Source: a virus. Taken from it: 64,000 bases of DNA. The stretch lies in the IMG/VR virus record IMGVR_UViG_3300036770_005816, positions 1 to 64,000 of that record, one strand, 5' to 3'. Position 1 is the first letter of the stretch. Every line of letters starts with the position of its first letter. A program made the translations under genes and the position numbers. Under the pieces are notes generated by a model, which had not been told where the DNA came from, did not search any database, and worked only from the letters and a program-made list of their open reading frames with translations. This document shows positions 44,563 to 51,270 of the stretch, piece by piece.

Positions 44563-45911
44563 CTACTTCGTTCGTTGTTCGCAAACGTGACGGTTCCCCG
44601 TATTTCGTCGCCACGACAGGTAAAGGGAAAACCACTTTCCGTGCTGTCTCTGCTGACGCCAAAGAACTTCTCTCCGCTTTCAAGGACGAATACTCCGATT
44701 CTGATATAACCAAACAAGAATTGGAAGTTGCCCTAGACAGAGGTATGACCGTCGAGGGTCCAATGCCCGAGTCGGCAGTTCCAAATGCGCTGGAGCGTGA
44801 AGTGAAGCCGAACGAAAAGGCTGCGAGGGTGGCATCTCGTGAGCAGGCTCTCACCGTAGCGAGACTTCTCGGTTGTCGAGGCGCCCATCAGCACGAAAAT
44901 GGTTCGTGGATGCCATGCACAACTCATGAAGAATTCGAGGCGTTGAAAAAAGGCAAGAACGACTACTACCAAGTTTCTTCGAAGAGCCGTATGCACGGTT
45001 TCACCGAGATTGAGCATCGAACGCAATTGGCGTTGACCAAATCAGGCGAGTATTACGAGGACAGGGCGATGGCTGAAGAAGCGTCGAAAAGACGCGGATG
45101 TAAGGGTGTGCGAGTCATAAAGATTGGTGGCGTCACCTACTACGCCCCTTGTGTTGCTACGGAAAGATTCGAGAAGTTGCGTGAGCGTCCGGTGGCGGGA
45201 ATTGAGACACTTCCTGACGGCGGTTTGGTATCAGCGAAAATGGACACAAAAGGATTTGTTCCTTTTGTCAGCAGGTCTACCGACCCAGACACATTCCCGA
45301 ATCCTGATTCGGCGCGTATCCGTGCAAGAAATCTTGGCTGTATCGGCATACGAAGGTATGTTGCTCGTGACGGGAAAACTGTTTGGATGCCGTGCTCCAA
45401 CGGCTCAGATTACAACCGAGTCATGAAACTGCGGAATGATGGAAGCCCGAAAAACAGGAGAGGCAATAAACCCAGTCGCGGTCGCAAGAGTTTGGTTGAT
45501 TCATCCTTTATTGAGGAAAAGGTTGTCAGAAAGCCGAAGCGAAAGAGTCCACAAATTGATAGCGAGACCGTGAACCGCCTCGCTGTTCTTGTTCGACGCC
45601 ACAATGCTGATGTATCCAAGCAGATACATCGAACCAATTTGAGGGACGCGAAGATTGTGTATCTACGCGGTCTTTCTTCTGGTGGCGAGGCGTCTGCGAA
45701 AAAACGTTTGTCGGATTTCTTTGAATCCATGAAGTCTGACAAGCCCACAAAGCGCGGAACCCGCAGGGATTTCGACTTGGTTCCCGACAATCATCCTTCC
45801 AAGAGCGGGAAGTCAGCAAAAAGGGACGACGCTTACGGTGACGGTGTTATGGGGGTTAAGTATTCGGGTGGGTGTTGCCCCAAGGTTGTGAAACGATATC
45901 ACCGACTGTAA
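44559..45911 (+). CDS. Protein with three GC-x-G...PC repeats
   Basis: 450 residues from a GTG overlapping the previous stop (GTGA). Residues 1-75 are homologous to the N-terminus of the 1619-residue giant (F-V-V-R-K-R-D-G-S-P-Y...I-T-K-Q-E-L...V-E-G-P). Three copies of a short module follow, each with G-C-x-G and a downstream P-C: Cys106/120, Cys181/198 and Cys261/279. Such cysteine pairs occur in other phage head-associated proteins as I recall. The C-terminus is basic and ends with a G-V-K-Y-S-G-G-C-C-P element. It is the last gene before the capsid promoter. A head accessory role is inferred. Confidence 0.55.
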   Translation: MTTSFVVRKRDGSPYFVATTGKGKTTFRAVSADAKELLSAFKDEYSDSDITKQELEVALDRGMTVEGPMPESAVPNALEREVKPNEKAARVASREQALTVARLLGCRGAHQHENGSWMPCTTHEEFEALKKGKNDYYQVSSKSRMHGFTEIEHRTQLALTKSGEYYEDRAMAEEASKRRGCKGVRVIKIGGVTYYAPCVATERFEKLRERPVAGIETLPDGGLVSAKMDTKGFVPFVSRSTDPDTFPNPDSARIRARNLGCIGIRRYVARDGKTVWMPCSNGSDYNRVMKLRNDGSPKNRRGNKPSRGRKSLVDSSFIEEKVVRKPKRKSPQIDSETVNRLAVLVRRHNADVSKQIHRTNLRDAKIVYLRGLSSGGEASAKKRLSDFFESMKSDKPTKRGTRRDFDLVPDNHPSKSGKSAKRDDAYGDGVMGVKYSGGCCPKVVKRYHRL

Positions 45912-45945
45912 ACAATTTATAGTTAGATTCTGTTTTTGGTATTAG

Positions 45946-45975
45946 TTGCATTTATTGCTACTACAAACATGTTAT
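45946..45975 (+). promoter_or_regulatory. Candidate promoter for the major capsid gene
   Basis: TTGCAT (45946-45951) and TGTTAT (45970-45975) are 18 bases apart in the 164-base gap upstream of the capsid gene. A second -35-like TTGACT lies at 46002-46007 with only a poor -10. The rest of the gap holds the untranslated leader and a strong TAGGAGGAAATC ribosome site before the ATG at 46076. Strong separate expression fits a capsid gene. Confidence 0.5.
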
Positions 45976-46075
45976 TCTCGTACTAGTAGTTAATGTAACA
46001 GTTGACTGCTGACTGGGTGCTTACCTAAGTCGAAATATATCAGTACCCAATCAAGTATTTCCGTAGGAGGAAATC

Positions 46076-47392
46076 ATGTCAGACGACATTCGTCTTCGCG
46101 AGTTGCAGAACGCACTTCGCGAAAAGATGGCTGACAACAAGACCATTGCCGACTCGTTCAAAGTCGAAGATGGCACTGTTGTTGTTTCAGCCGAACAAAA
46201 GTCAGCGTTCGACCGCAATATGTCGGACATCCGTGAAATCAAGAGCCTGATTGAGGGCATTGAGGGAATGCGCGATGCAGAGAAGTGGGCTTCGGCTCCT
46301 GCCTCTGAGTCGGTTGCGCAGGCTTCGAATGCACAGCCTCAGCAGGTCGAGCAGAGAATGAGCATCAAGAGCCTCGGCGAAGCGTTCCTTTCGTCCGATG
46401 AGTACAAGGCGCTCGCCTCTGGTCGAAACGGCGCGAACATGCCGGCTCCGTTCGTGTACAACGTGAAGGATGTCTTCACGGGTATGCCGACCGGTCCTGC
46501 TTCGCCGCTTTCCTCGGTTGAACAGTTCGGTCAGTTCCAGCGTGACCCGATGGTGGTCTCGCCGACCCGTACCCGTCGCGTCCGCGACCTCTTCCCGAAG
46601 CGCACCACGAACGCTGCGGTGATTGAGTACTTCCGCCAGATTGGTTACACCGCCGTCACTGGCGCGCCGACCAACAATGCGGCTCCTGTCTCTGAGCGCT
46701 CGGGTTCGCCCGCAGTGTTCACTGCGAAGCCACAGTCTGGTTTGAAGTTCACTGGTCATCAGGCACCGGTTCGCACGCTTGCCCACTGGGAAGCAGCGCA
46801 CCGCAATGTGCTCGCCGACGAGCCGCAACTCCGTAGCATCATCGACAACGAGTTGATGTACGGTCTGCGTCTTCTTGAGGACGAGCAAATCCTGAACGGT
46901 GACGGCACCGGCGAGAACCTCGAAGGTGTTCTCCAGACCACGGGCATCCAGACCTACGATTGGTCTTCTGGTGCGACGGGTGACCTCAAGGCGGACGCGA
47001 TTCGTCGCGCAGCCACCTTGTCGTTCCTCGCGTACTACGAGCCGACGGGCGTCGTGATGCACCCGAACGACTGGGAAGACATCGAACTGTCGAAGGACGA
47101 CAACGGACAGTACCTGGTTGCTGTCTCGGTCGCCCTCGGCGGAACCCCGCGTCTGTGGCGCATCCCGGTTGTGGACACGCCGGCAATCGCAGAAGGCACC
47201 GCTCTTGTCGGTGCGTTCGGCACTGCCGCGCAGATTTACGACCGTGAGCAGGCAAGCATCCGAATCAGCGAGCAGCACGCAGACTTCTTCGTGCGCAACG
47301 CGATTGTGGTGCTCGCCGAGCAGCGTCTCGCACTCGCTGTCAAGCGTCCTGAGGCATTCGTTGCCGTCTCGTTTGACAACGCTCCTGCCTGA
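46076..47392 (+). CDS. Major capsid protein (HK97 fold)
   Basis: 438 residues. The first 100 or so form a charged helical delta region that the prohead protease would remove. The remainder has the HK97 pattern: an N-arm with P-T-R-T-R-R-V-R-D-L-F-P, an E-loop region with T-A-K-P-Q-S-G-L-K-F, the spine helix (H-R-N-V-L-A-D-E-P-Q-L-R-S-I-I-D-N-E-L), G-T-G-E-N-L-E-G-V-L and the late V-V-M-H-P-N-D-W-E-D-I and P-V-V-D-T-P strands. Codon use is more biased and GC-rich than that of its neighbours, typical of a highly expressed gene. It has its own promoter and terminator. Confidence 0.93.
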   Translation: MSDDIRLRELQNALREKMADNKTIADSFKVEDGTVVVSAEQKSAFDRNMSDIREIKSLIEGIEGMRDAEKWASAPASESVAQASNAQPQQVEQRMSIKSLGEAFLSSDEYKALASGRNGANMPAPFVYNVKDVFTGMPTGPASPLSSVEQFGQFQRDPMVVSPTRTRRVRDLFPKRTTNAAVIEYFRQIGYTAVTGAPTNNAAPVSERSGSPAVFTAKPQSGLKFTGHQAPVRTLAHWEAAHRNVLADEPQLRSIIDNELMYGLRLLEDEQILNGDGTGENLEGVLQTTGIQTYDWSSGATGDLKADAIRRAATLSFLAYYEPTGVVMHPNDWEDIELSKDDNGQYLVAVSVALGGTPRLWRIPVVDTPAIAEGTALVGAFGTAAQIYDREQASIRISEQHADFFVRNAIVVLAEQRLALAVKRPEAFVAVSFDNAPA

Positions 47393-47418
47393 TAACGGCT
47401 GAAGCGCAGTAAGCGTAG

Positions 47419-47462
47419 CCCCCACCCAAGCCCTTCGGGGTGCGGGTGGGGGTTTCGTTTTT
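47419..47462 (+). terminator. Rho-independent terminator after the capsid gene
   Basis: CCCCCACCC (47419-47427) pairs with GGGTGGGGG (47444-47452). Between them CCC and GGG close a TTCG tetraloop. A TTTCGTTTTT run follows. A textbook strong terminator. Confidence 0.92.
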
Positions 47463-47495
47463 ATATCGACATGTTTGTTATGGGATAATTGAGTG

Positions 47496-48356
47496 ATGGC
47501 TGACGAAAGCAAAAATCTGAAAGTAAAACTTCTTGGAATACCATTTAGTGGTTTTCTCCGCAGAGGGAAGCCCGGTATACCGAGAGATGGCGATGGTGAC
47601 GGAATGTTCACACCCGTCGGCTCTACTGAAGACAACATGCCGTATCCAGCAGTGGTAAACACGGTGGTTAATTTTCTCAGAAAAAAAACCCCTAGTTACA
47701 AGAAAGATTTGGCTCGCAGACGTAACCGCGTTAAGGAAATCATTGCAGACGCACGAAAAGGCGGATTCACTAGAGACAGAAATATTGAAGGGGATGTAAA
47801 AACAGGGATATCGGTAGGTCTCAACAGACACGGATTGAGCAGAGATGTTTCTGATGTTTGGGATAAAGATGGAAACCCGAAAGAAGAAGCAATTCAAACA
47901 GTTCTTGCATGGATGCAGTATCACGGTGACAAAGTATTCGGCAATCCGCTTCCGGGGGCGCGTGAGCGCGGGATTGGCGGATGGGTGCAAACCGTAGATG
48001 GCGTGCCGCGATTCTTCCTCGATGTCGTAGACATATATCCGACCACAGACGAAAATATTGCAAAAGCAGCGTCTCTTGGCAAAGCACAAAATCAGAAAGA
48101 AGTGGCAATTTTGGACAAGGTTTGGGAGGCTAAGGAAGCCGACGCACGGAAGGAGCCTTCAGATTGGAATGCTCCTTTCATAGACAGCGGTGGAGATGGT
48201 GCAGATGTCATTGATTGGGAGTTTTTCAATGACGCGCGCGGAGTTTTCGCTGAACCGAAACGAACGATATCTAGAATATTTAGACCGAATCAATCTGGCA
48301 AATCAGAAGATTTGTCATTCAGGTTTGTGATAACGGAGGATTCATCAAATGGCTGA
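47496..48356 (+). CDS. Tagged protein with DGDGDG motif and C-terminal alpha/beta domain
   Basis: 286 residues from the ATG at 47496 (a GTG sits one codon earlier). Residues 9-51 carry the V-K-L-L-G-I-P...D-G-D-G-D-G-M...E-D-N-M-P-Y-P tag shared with the two right-end proteins. The body includes a region (I-G-G-W-V-Q...F-F-L-D-V-V-D-I-Y-P, then a helix with K-A-Q-N-Q) that resembles, in my memory, a domain found at the ends of actinophage MuF-type proteins. No catalytic residues are evident. It directly follows the capsid terminator, so it needs its own promoter. Confidence 0.55.
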   Translation: MADESKNLKVKLLGIPFSGFLRRGKPGIPRDGDGDGMFTPVGSTEDNMPYPAVVNTVVNFLRKKTPSYKKDLARRRNRVKEIIADARKGGFTRDRNIEGDVKTGISVGLNRHGLSRDVSDVWDKDGNPKEEAIQTVLAWMQYHGDKVFGNPLPGARERGIGGWVQTVDGVPRFFLDVVDIYPTTDENIAKAASLGKAQNQKEVAILDKVWEAKEADARKEPSDWNAPFIDSGGDGADVIDWEFFNDARGVFAEPKRTISRIFRPNQSGKSEDLSFRFVITEDSSNG

Positions 48357-48504
48357 GAACGAAAACGGAAACATGAAATTTAGGAATGTTTCGATACCGA
48401 AAGATTTTTGGTCGATGCCATTGGAGAAGCAGCGGGAGTTCGCAAGGGATTTTCTCATGCGTTTTAGCCCGAATGAAGAGGTACGGAAACAGTCGGATAA
48501 ATGA
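48349..48504 (+). CDS. Small protein, 51 residues
   Basis: It starts at an ATG overlapping the end of the previous gene, with GGAGG eight bases upstream. It reads M-A-E-N-E-N-G-N-M-K-F-R-N-V... and continues with W-S-M-P-L-E-K-Q-R-E-F-A-R-D-F-L. A short amphipathic helix is likely. No family recognised. The good ribosome site and overlap favour a real gene. Confidence 0.5.
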   Translation: MAENENGNMKFRNVSIPKDFWSMPLEKQREFARDFLMRFSPNEEVRKQSDK

Positions 48505-48638
48505 TGTATAGGTTGTCTATTTTGAAATTCAAACTGCAATCGTGTATTTATTCTGTGTTGGTTAAATTTTTGGATTGGCGTCTATCTGCTTGGAAACGGG
48601 CAGAGAAAAGAAAACGAATGAGAGACAGTAATGAGTGA
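48501..48638 (+). CDS. Possible small basic protein, 45 residues
   Basis: An ATGATG start overlaps the previous stop. The protein has a hydrophobic first half and a basic C-terminus (W-K-R-A-E-K-R-K-R-M-R). Its end overlaps the nuclease start. Coupling is plausible but the coding signal is weak. Confidence 0.3.
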   Translation: MMYRLSILKFKLQSCIYSVLVKFLDWRLSAWKRAEKRKRMRDSNE

Positions 48639-49035
48639 ACGATTTTGGTATGGTGCAACCGTTTTGAAAGTGGTTGACGGTGACACTGTCGATTTGATGA
48701 TTGACCTCGGATTCAACATCCACCACAAAGTCCGTGTTCGCCTTTATGGTGTCAACACGCCCGAATCCCGAACCAAAGATTTAGCGGAAAAACAAATGGG
48801 CTTGAAAGCGAAATCATTTACCGAGGATTGGCTGACTCGTCACAAATGGGTGTACATAAATACAATCCCCGACAAGAACGACAAGTACGGTCGCATACTC
48901 GCACGCGTATTCTCGTCAGACGATGTTGAATCACCAACAACTGCGTGTCTGAACAAAGACATTATTGATGCAGGGTATGCGCGCGAATACTACGGTGTCG
49001 GCGACAAAACATGGACGGAATTCAAACAGGGTTAG
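48631..49035 (+). CDS. Staphylococcal-nuclease-like thermonuclease
   Basis: 134 residues. The core shows V-V-D-G-D-T-V near residue 15, then R-V-R-L-Y-G-V-N-T-P-E with the catalytic Arg37 and Glu45, and a later Y-G-R-I-L-A-R-V with the second Arg. All catalytic elements of the SNase family are present. No signal peptide is visible, so it acts in the cytoplasm or is carried in particles. It might degrade host DNA. The stop overlaps that of the convergent gene by 2 bases. Confidence 0.9.
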   Translation: MSERFWYGATVLKVVDGDTVDLMIDLGFNIHHKVRVRLYGVNTPESRTKDLAEKQMGLKAKSFTEDWLTRHKWVYINTIPDKNDKYGRILARVFSSDDVESPTTACLNKDIIDAGYAREYYGVGDKTWTEFKQG

Positions 49036-49298
49036 TCAGCCTCTTGGGGGGTTGTCCAACCCCTATTTGATGCACGCCATACAGAAGGTGAGTGTTCCTT
49101 TTCTACGGAACTTTTCACATCCAAGTCCTCATACAGTCTGAGAACATGTATGCATGGGTCATCGTTTTCGTCTAGCGCCCACGCCTCGCTTTCCGATGCG
49201 GGAAGCCCGTCATGCATAGCACATACGGGCGGACCACAAAAACCCTTCTTGTATCCGTATTCGAGCCATTCTTCTGCGCTCATATTGATGTCTGTCAT
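49032..49298 (-). CDS. Conserved small actinophage-type protein
   Basis: 88 residues. The sequence E-E-W-L-E-Y-G-Y-K-K-G-F-C-G-P-P-V-C...H-D-G-L-P...D-P-C-I-H-V-L-R-L-Y is a pattern I have met in hypothetical proteins of actinophages. The spaced Cys/His residues could bind a metal. Last gene of the four-gene operon behind the promoter at 50383-50411. Function unknown. Confidence 0.6.
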   Translation of the reverse strand: MTDINMSAEEWLEYGYKKGFCGPPVCAMHDGLPASESEAWALDENDDPCIHVLRLYEDLDVKSSVEKEHSPSVWRASNRGWTTPQEAD

Positions 49299-49300
49299 AG

Positions 49301-49567
49301 TTATTTATTGTCCTTCCCATAATAAAAGGGTTTAGCCATATCGGAAATTTTTCTGGTTATGTCACCGAGAGTTCCCGATGTTTTCTCCCATACGACCATT
49401 GTCTGCTTGGTATTCGCAGTGACTTCTTTTTGAACTCCCTTGATTTGACCTCGAAGTTCCAGCATCTCCTTGCGGATGTCTTCGATGTCTTTTTGGAGTT
49501 CGTCGATGGTTTCCGCGAATTCCTGTCTGATTTTTTCGAACTGTGGATTGTCGCCTTGTTCAGCCAC
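49301..49567 (-). CDS. Coiled-coil protein
   Basis: 88 residues, nearly all charged heptad-like helix (E-T-I-D-E-L-Q-K-D-I-E-D-I-R-K-E-M-L-E-L) with a short polar C-terminus. No membrane span. It could be a dimerising regulator or structural spacer. Gap of 2-3 bases to each neighbour in the operon supports it as real. Confidence 0.5.
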   Translation of the reverse strand: MAEQGDNPQFEKIRQEFAETIDELQKDIEDIRKEMLELRGQIKGVQKEVTANTKQTMVVWEKTSGTLGDITRKISDMAKPFYYGKDNK

Positions 49568-49570
49568 TGC

Positions 49571-49846
49571 TTAACCGATATACCTTTCTTTGTCTACTTG
49601 GTTTTCTGCTTTGGATGCAATGTTTTCCCAAATGTCTGGACGGTGTTTTCTCACCCAACGAGCAGCGAGTTGTGCGCGTTTTGCGTTGAGAACAGCGTAA
49701 TACCGAGCCGAAGCGGCTCCATGCTGTGTTTTGCGATACTTGCGCATATATTCACTCGCCGCCTCCTTGCAGGAGTTACATCTGCATTTTCTGTTGGTAT
49801 ACGAGTTGTATGTTCCGTGGTTGATTGGAGAGCCTTTAGCGCCCAT
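49571..49846 (-). CDS. Small Cys/His protein (HGT...CRC..C family)
   Basis: 91 residues from the ATG at 49846, which shares a base with the previous stop (TGATG) and has GGAGG just upstream. H-G-T-Y-N-S-Y...C-R-C-N-S-C-K-E-A-A-S-E-Y near the N-terminus is a widespread phage pattern, with three Cys and a His able to bind zinc. The rest is a basic helix. DNA binding is likely but not demonstrated. Confidence 0.6.
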   Translation of the reverse strand: MGAKGSPINHGTYNSYTNRKCRCNSCKEAASEYMRKYRKTQHGAASARYYAVLNAKRAQLAARWVRKHRPDIWENIASKAENQVDKERYIG

Positions 49847-50376
49847 CACATTTCCTCCGCAGGGTGCCATGGGTCTAAACGCAAACCGTTCTCATGGATT
49901 TTGAGGAGTTCGTCCTTTTTGAACCCGAACAATTTTTCCAAATAGGAAATAATCAGTTCGTTCGGACAAAATGACCGCCTGTACCTCATTCCCGAGTATG
50001 AACTTGACGGGTGGTTGTTGCGCAAGGTGATGTAAGCCTCTTCAGCGTCCCAGCCGTTGGAGATTGCCACACCCCATGCTGTGGATGTTGAGCGACTGAT
50101 TCCTGCGTGACAATGAACAAGGATGTTTTCCCGCCCATGCCCCCAAGAAACCATTTCTCGTACATTCTCAAATGTGGGTGGTTTCATCCCCCAATGACTG
50201 TCAACAACATCATCGAATTCCACAACGAGGTGGTCGGGATGGTCGAACTTGACTTCGCGCTTGCTTGGTCCTGCCGTTATTACGGACGCATACTCGTGAG
50301 CGTGCTTCCGTGCCTCCTCCAAGTTTCTTACCGTCGGGAGGAGAGCCAGCGACGATTGTGTGTATGTATTACTCAT
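49846..50376 (-). CDS. Protein tyrosine/dual-specificity phosphatase-like
   Basis: 176 residues. H-C-H-A-G-I-S-R-S at 88-96 is the Cx5R active-site loop with nucleophile Cys89 and Arg95. Upstream acidic residues (Asp56, Asp57, Asp59) could provide the general acid. The Ser after Arg is conserved. This fits the cysteine-phosphatase superfamily; substrates could be proteins, lipids or nucleotides. It is the first gene of the operon and its ATG is 7 bases from a -10 box, so the mRNA is probably leaderless. The genome also carries kinase-like proteins. Confidence 0.85.
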   Translation of the reverse strand: MSNTYTQSSLALLPTVRNLEEARKHAHEYASVITAGPSKREVKFDHPDHLVVEFDDVVDSHWGMKPPTFENVREMVSWGHGRENILVHCHAGISRSTSTAWGVAISNGWDAEEAYITLRNNHPSSSYSGMRYRRSFCPNELIISYLEKLFGFKKDELLKIHENGLRLDPWHPAEEM

Positions 50377-50382
50377 GGGAAT

Positions 50383-50411
50383 AGTGTATGTCGAGGGAAT
50401 GTGGTTGTCAA
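50383..50411 (-). promoter_or_regulatory. Near-consensus promoter, leaderless start
   Basis: On the minus strand TTGACA (50411-50406), a 17-base spacer and TACACT (50388-50383). The predicted transcription start falls on or beside the ATG at 50376, leaving no room for a ribosome site. Confidence 0.8.
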
Positions 50412-50447
50412 CCCCTTTGTGGTTACTTACATGGGTGTAATTAGGGG

Positions 50448-50476
50448 TTGCAAATCAAAACGTACCTAGTTAAGAT
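50448..50476 (+). promoter_or_regulatory. Promoter for the basic 83-residue gene
   Basis: TTGCAA (50448-50453), 17-base spacer, TAAGAT (50471-50476). It lies back to back with the minus-strand promoter at 50383-50411. A leader of about 50 bases follows. Confidence 0.65.
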
Positions 50477-50531
50477 TGCACCAATCAATCAATCGGTGGG
50501 TAAAACTGCCGTTACAAGTGGAGAAACACAC

Positions 50532-50783
50532 ATGACAACTACATATGAAAAAATGCGAAACAAGGTCGGAAACCGTCGCGGTAGAAAACCGCTACCTGAG
50601 CATGTTCGCAAAGAGCGTTTGGAACAGCGCAAGGCTGAGAACCGTCAAAGAATGGAAGCGAAGCGTCGTGCATGGTTCGTTCTTGAGAACAAGTACACCG
50701 ATGAGTTCACCAAGGTGTATGAAGAGGAACTTCGCAAACTCCAACGGGGCAAGTACTCCGTAAAGACCAAAAACAACAAGTAA
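50532..50783 (+). CDS. Small basic helical protein
   Basis: 83 residues from the ATG at 50532 with GTGGAG upstream; longer frames start inside the promoter. Highly charged: R-R-G-R-K-P-L-P near residue 18, then long Arg/Lys/Glu helices. Probably binds nucleic acid. It has its own promoter and a strong terminator, so it is a single-gene unit, which often marks an early regulator or host-takeover protein in phages. No family recognised. Confidence 0.55.
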   Translation: MTTTYEKMRNKVGNRRGRKPLPEHVRKERLEQRKAENRQRMEAKRRAWFVLENKYTDEFTKVYEEELRKLQRGKYSVKTKNNK

Positions 50784-50818
50784 ACATCTAGTCCGCAGAT
50801 GTCGGACCAAGGTTTCTG

Positions 50819-50868
50819 CCCCATCGCCTCTCTCACCCCTTTCCGAGAGGCGGTGGGGTATTTTTTTG
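50819..50868 (+). terminator. Strong Rho-independent terminator
   Basis: A 14-bp stem (one wobble pair) formed by 50819-50832 and 50845-50858, loop of 12 bases, followed by TATTTTTTT. It ends the 83-residue gene unit. Confidence 0.93.
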
Positions 50869-50877
50869 TGTTACCAT
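50869..50877 (+). promoter_or_regulatory. Extended -10 element, leaderless GTG start
   Basis: TGT-TACCAT at 50869-50877 matches an extended -10 (TGNTANNNT). The GTG at 50884 begins 7 bases after it, so the mRNA would be leaderless. No -35 is visible because the terminator occupies that position. Confidence 0.4.
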
Positions 50878-50883
50878 CTGAAA

Positions 50884-51189
50884 GTGAGCACGAATCCCGA
50901 ATACCTATACGGAGAATTCCAAATATTGCGCGCCGACAGACAGCCCTGCCCGATTTGTGGACACCCGACAGGCGATTGCCCAAACGACTCTGCGGAACCT
51001 TTGCACAATAAAAACATTGTTGGTGTTGGTCTTTTTCAGAGCCTAGACCACGAAACCAAAATAATAGTCAATGAAGATGTGTACGAAGAACGAACCCTCT
51101 ATGGTCGTCAAACAATAAAAGTTTTAAAGTTCCGAAAAGGTCAACAAATACCTATTTCTGTTGCGCGTGAAAACGGACTCATCGAATAG
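50884..51189 (+). CDS. Small zinc-binding hypothetical protein
   Basis: 101 residues from the GTG at 50884. C-P-I-C-G-H near residue 22 and a later C give a zinc-knuckle appearance. The C-terminal part is beta-rich with V-L-K-F-R-K-G-Q-Q-I. This arrangement resembles small proteins encoded beside ribonucleotide reductase genes in actinophages, but I cannot name it. Encoded just upstream of the reductase. Confidence 0.55.
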   Translation: MSTNPEYLYGEFQILRADRQPCPICGHPTGDCPNDSAEPLHNKNIVGVGLFQSLDHETKIIVNEDVYEERTLYGRQTIKVLKFRKGQQIPISVARENGLIE

Positions 51190-51201
51190 CGCGACAGACC
51201 G

Positions 51202-51230
51202 TTTACTGAAACACCCGCCTAGGGTAAAAT
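51202..51230 (+). promoter_or_regulatory. Promoter for the ribonucleotide reductase gene
   Basis: TTTACT (51202-51207), 17-base spacer, TAAAAT (51225-51230), then a 40-base leader to the ATG at 51271 with an AAGAAAG ribosome site. Confidence 0.65.
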
Positions 51231-51270
51231 AGTTTCTTCCCAAAACCAAACAAGAAAGAAAAGTGTCCCC

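Noticed and set aside
46202-47662. Long minus-strand open frame (486 codons) opposite the capsid gene
   Set aside because: It is antisense to the capsid, has Arg/Val/His-rich low-complexity sequence typical of reading GC-rich third positions backwards, and has no ribosome site.
49430-49945. 171-codon plus-strand frame in the four-gene minus-strand operon
   Set aside because: It spans three genes with good coupling and motifs on the opposite strand.
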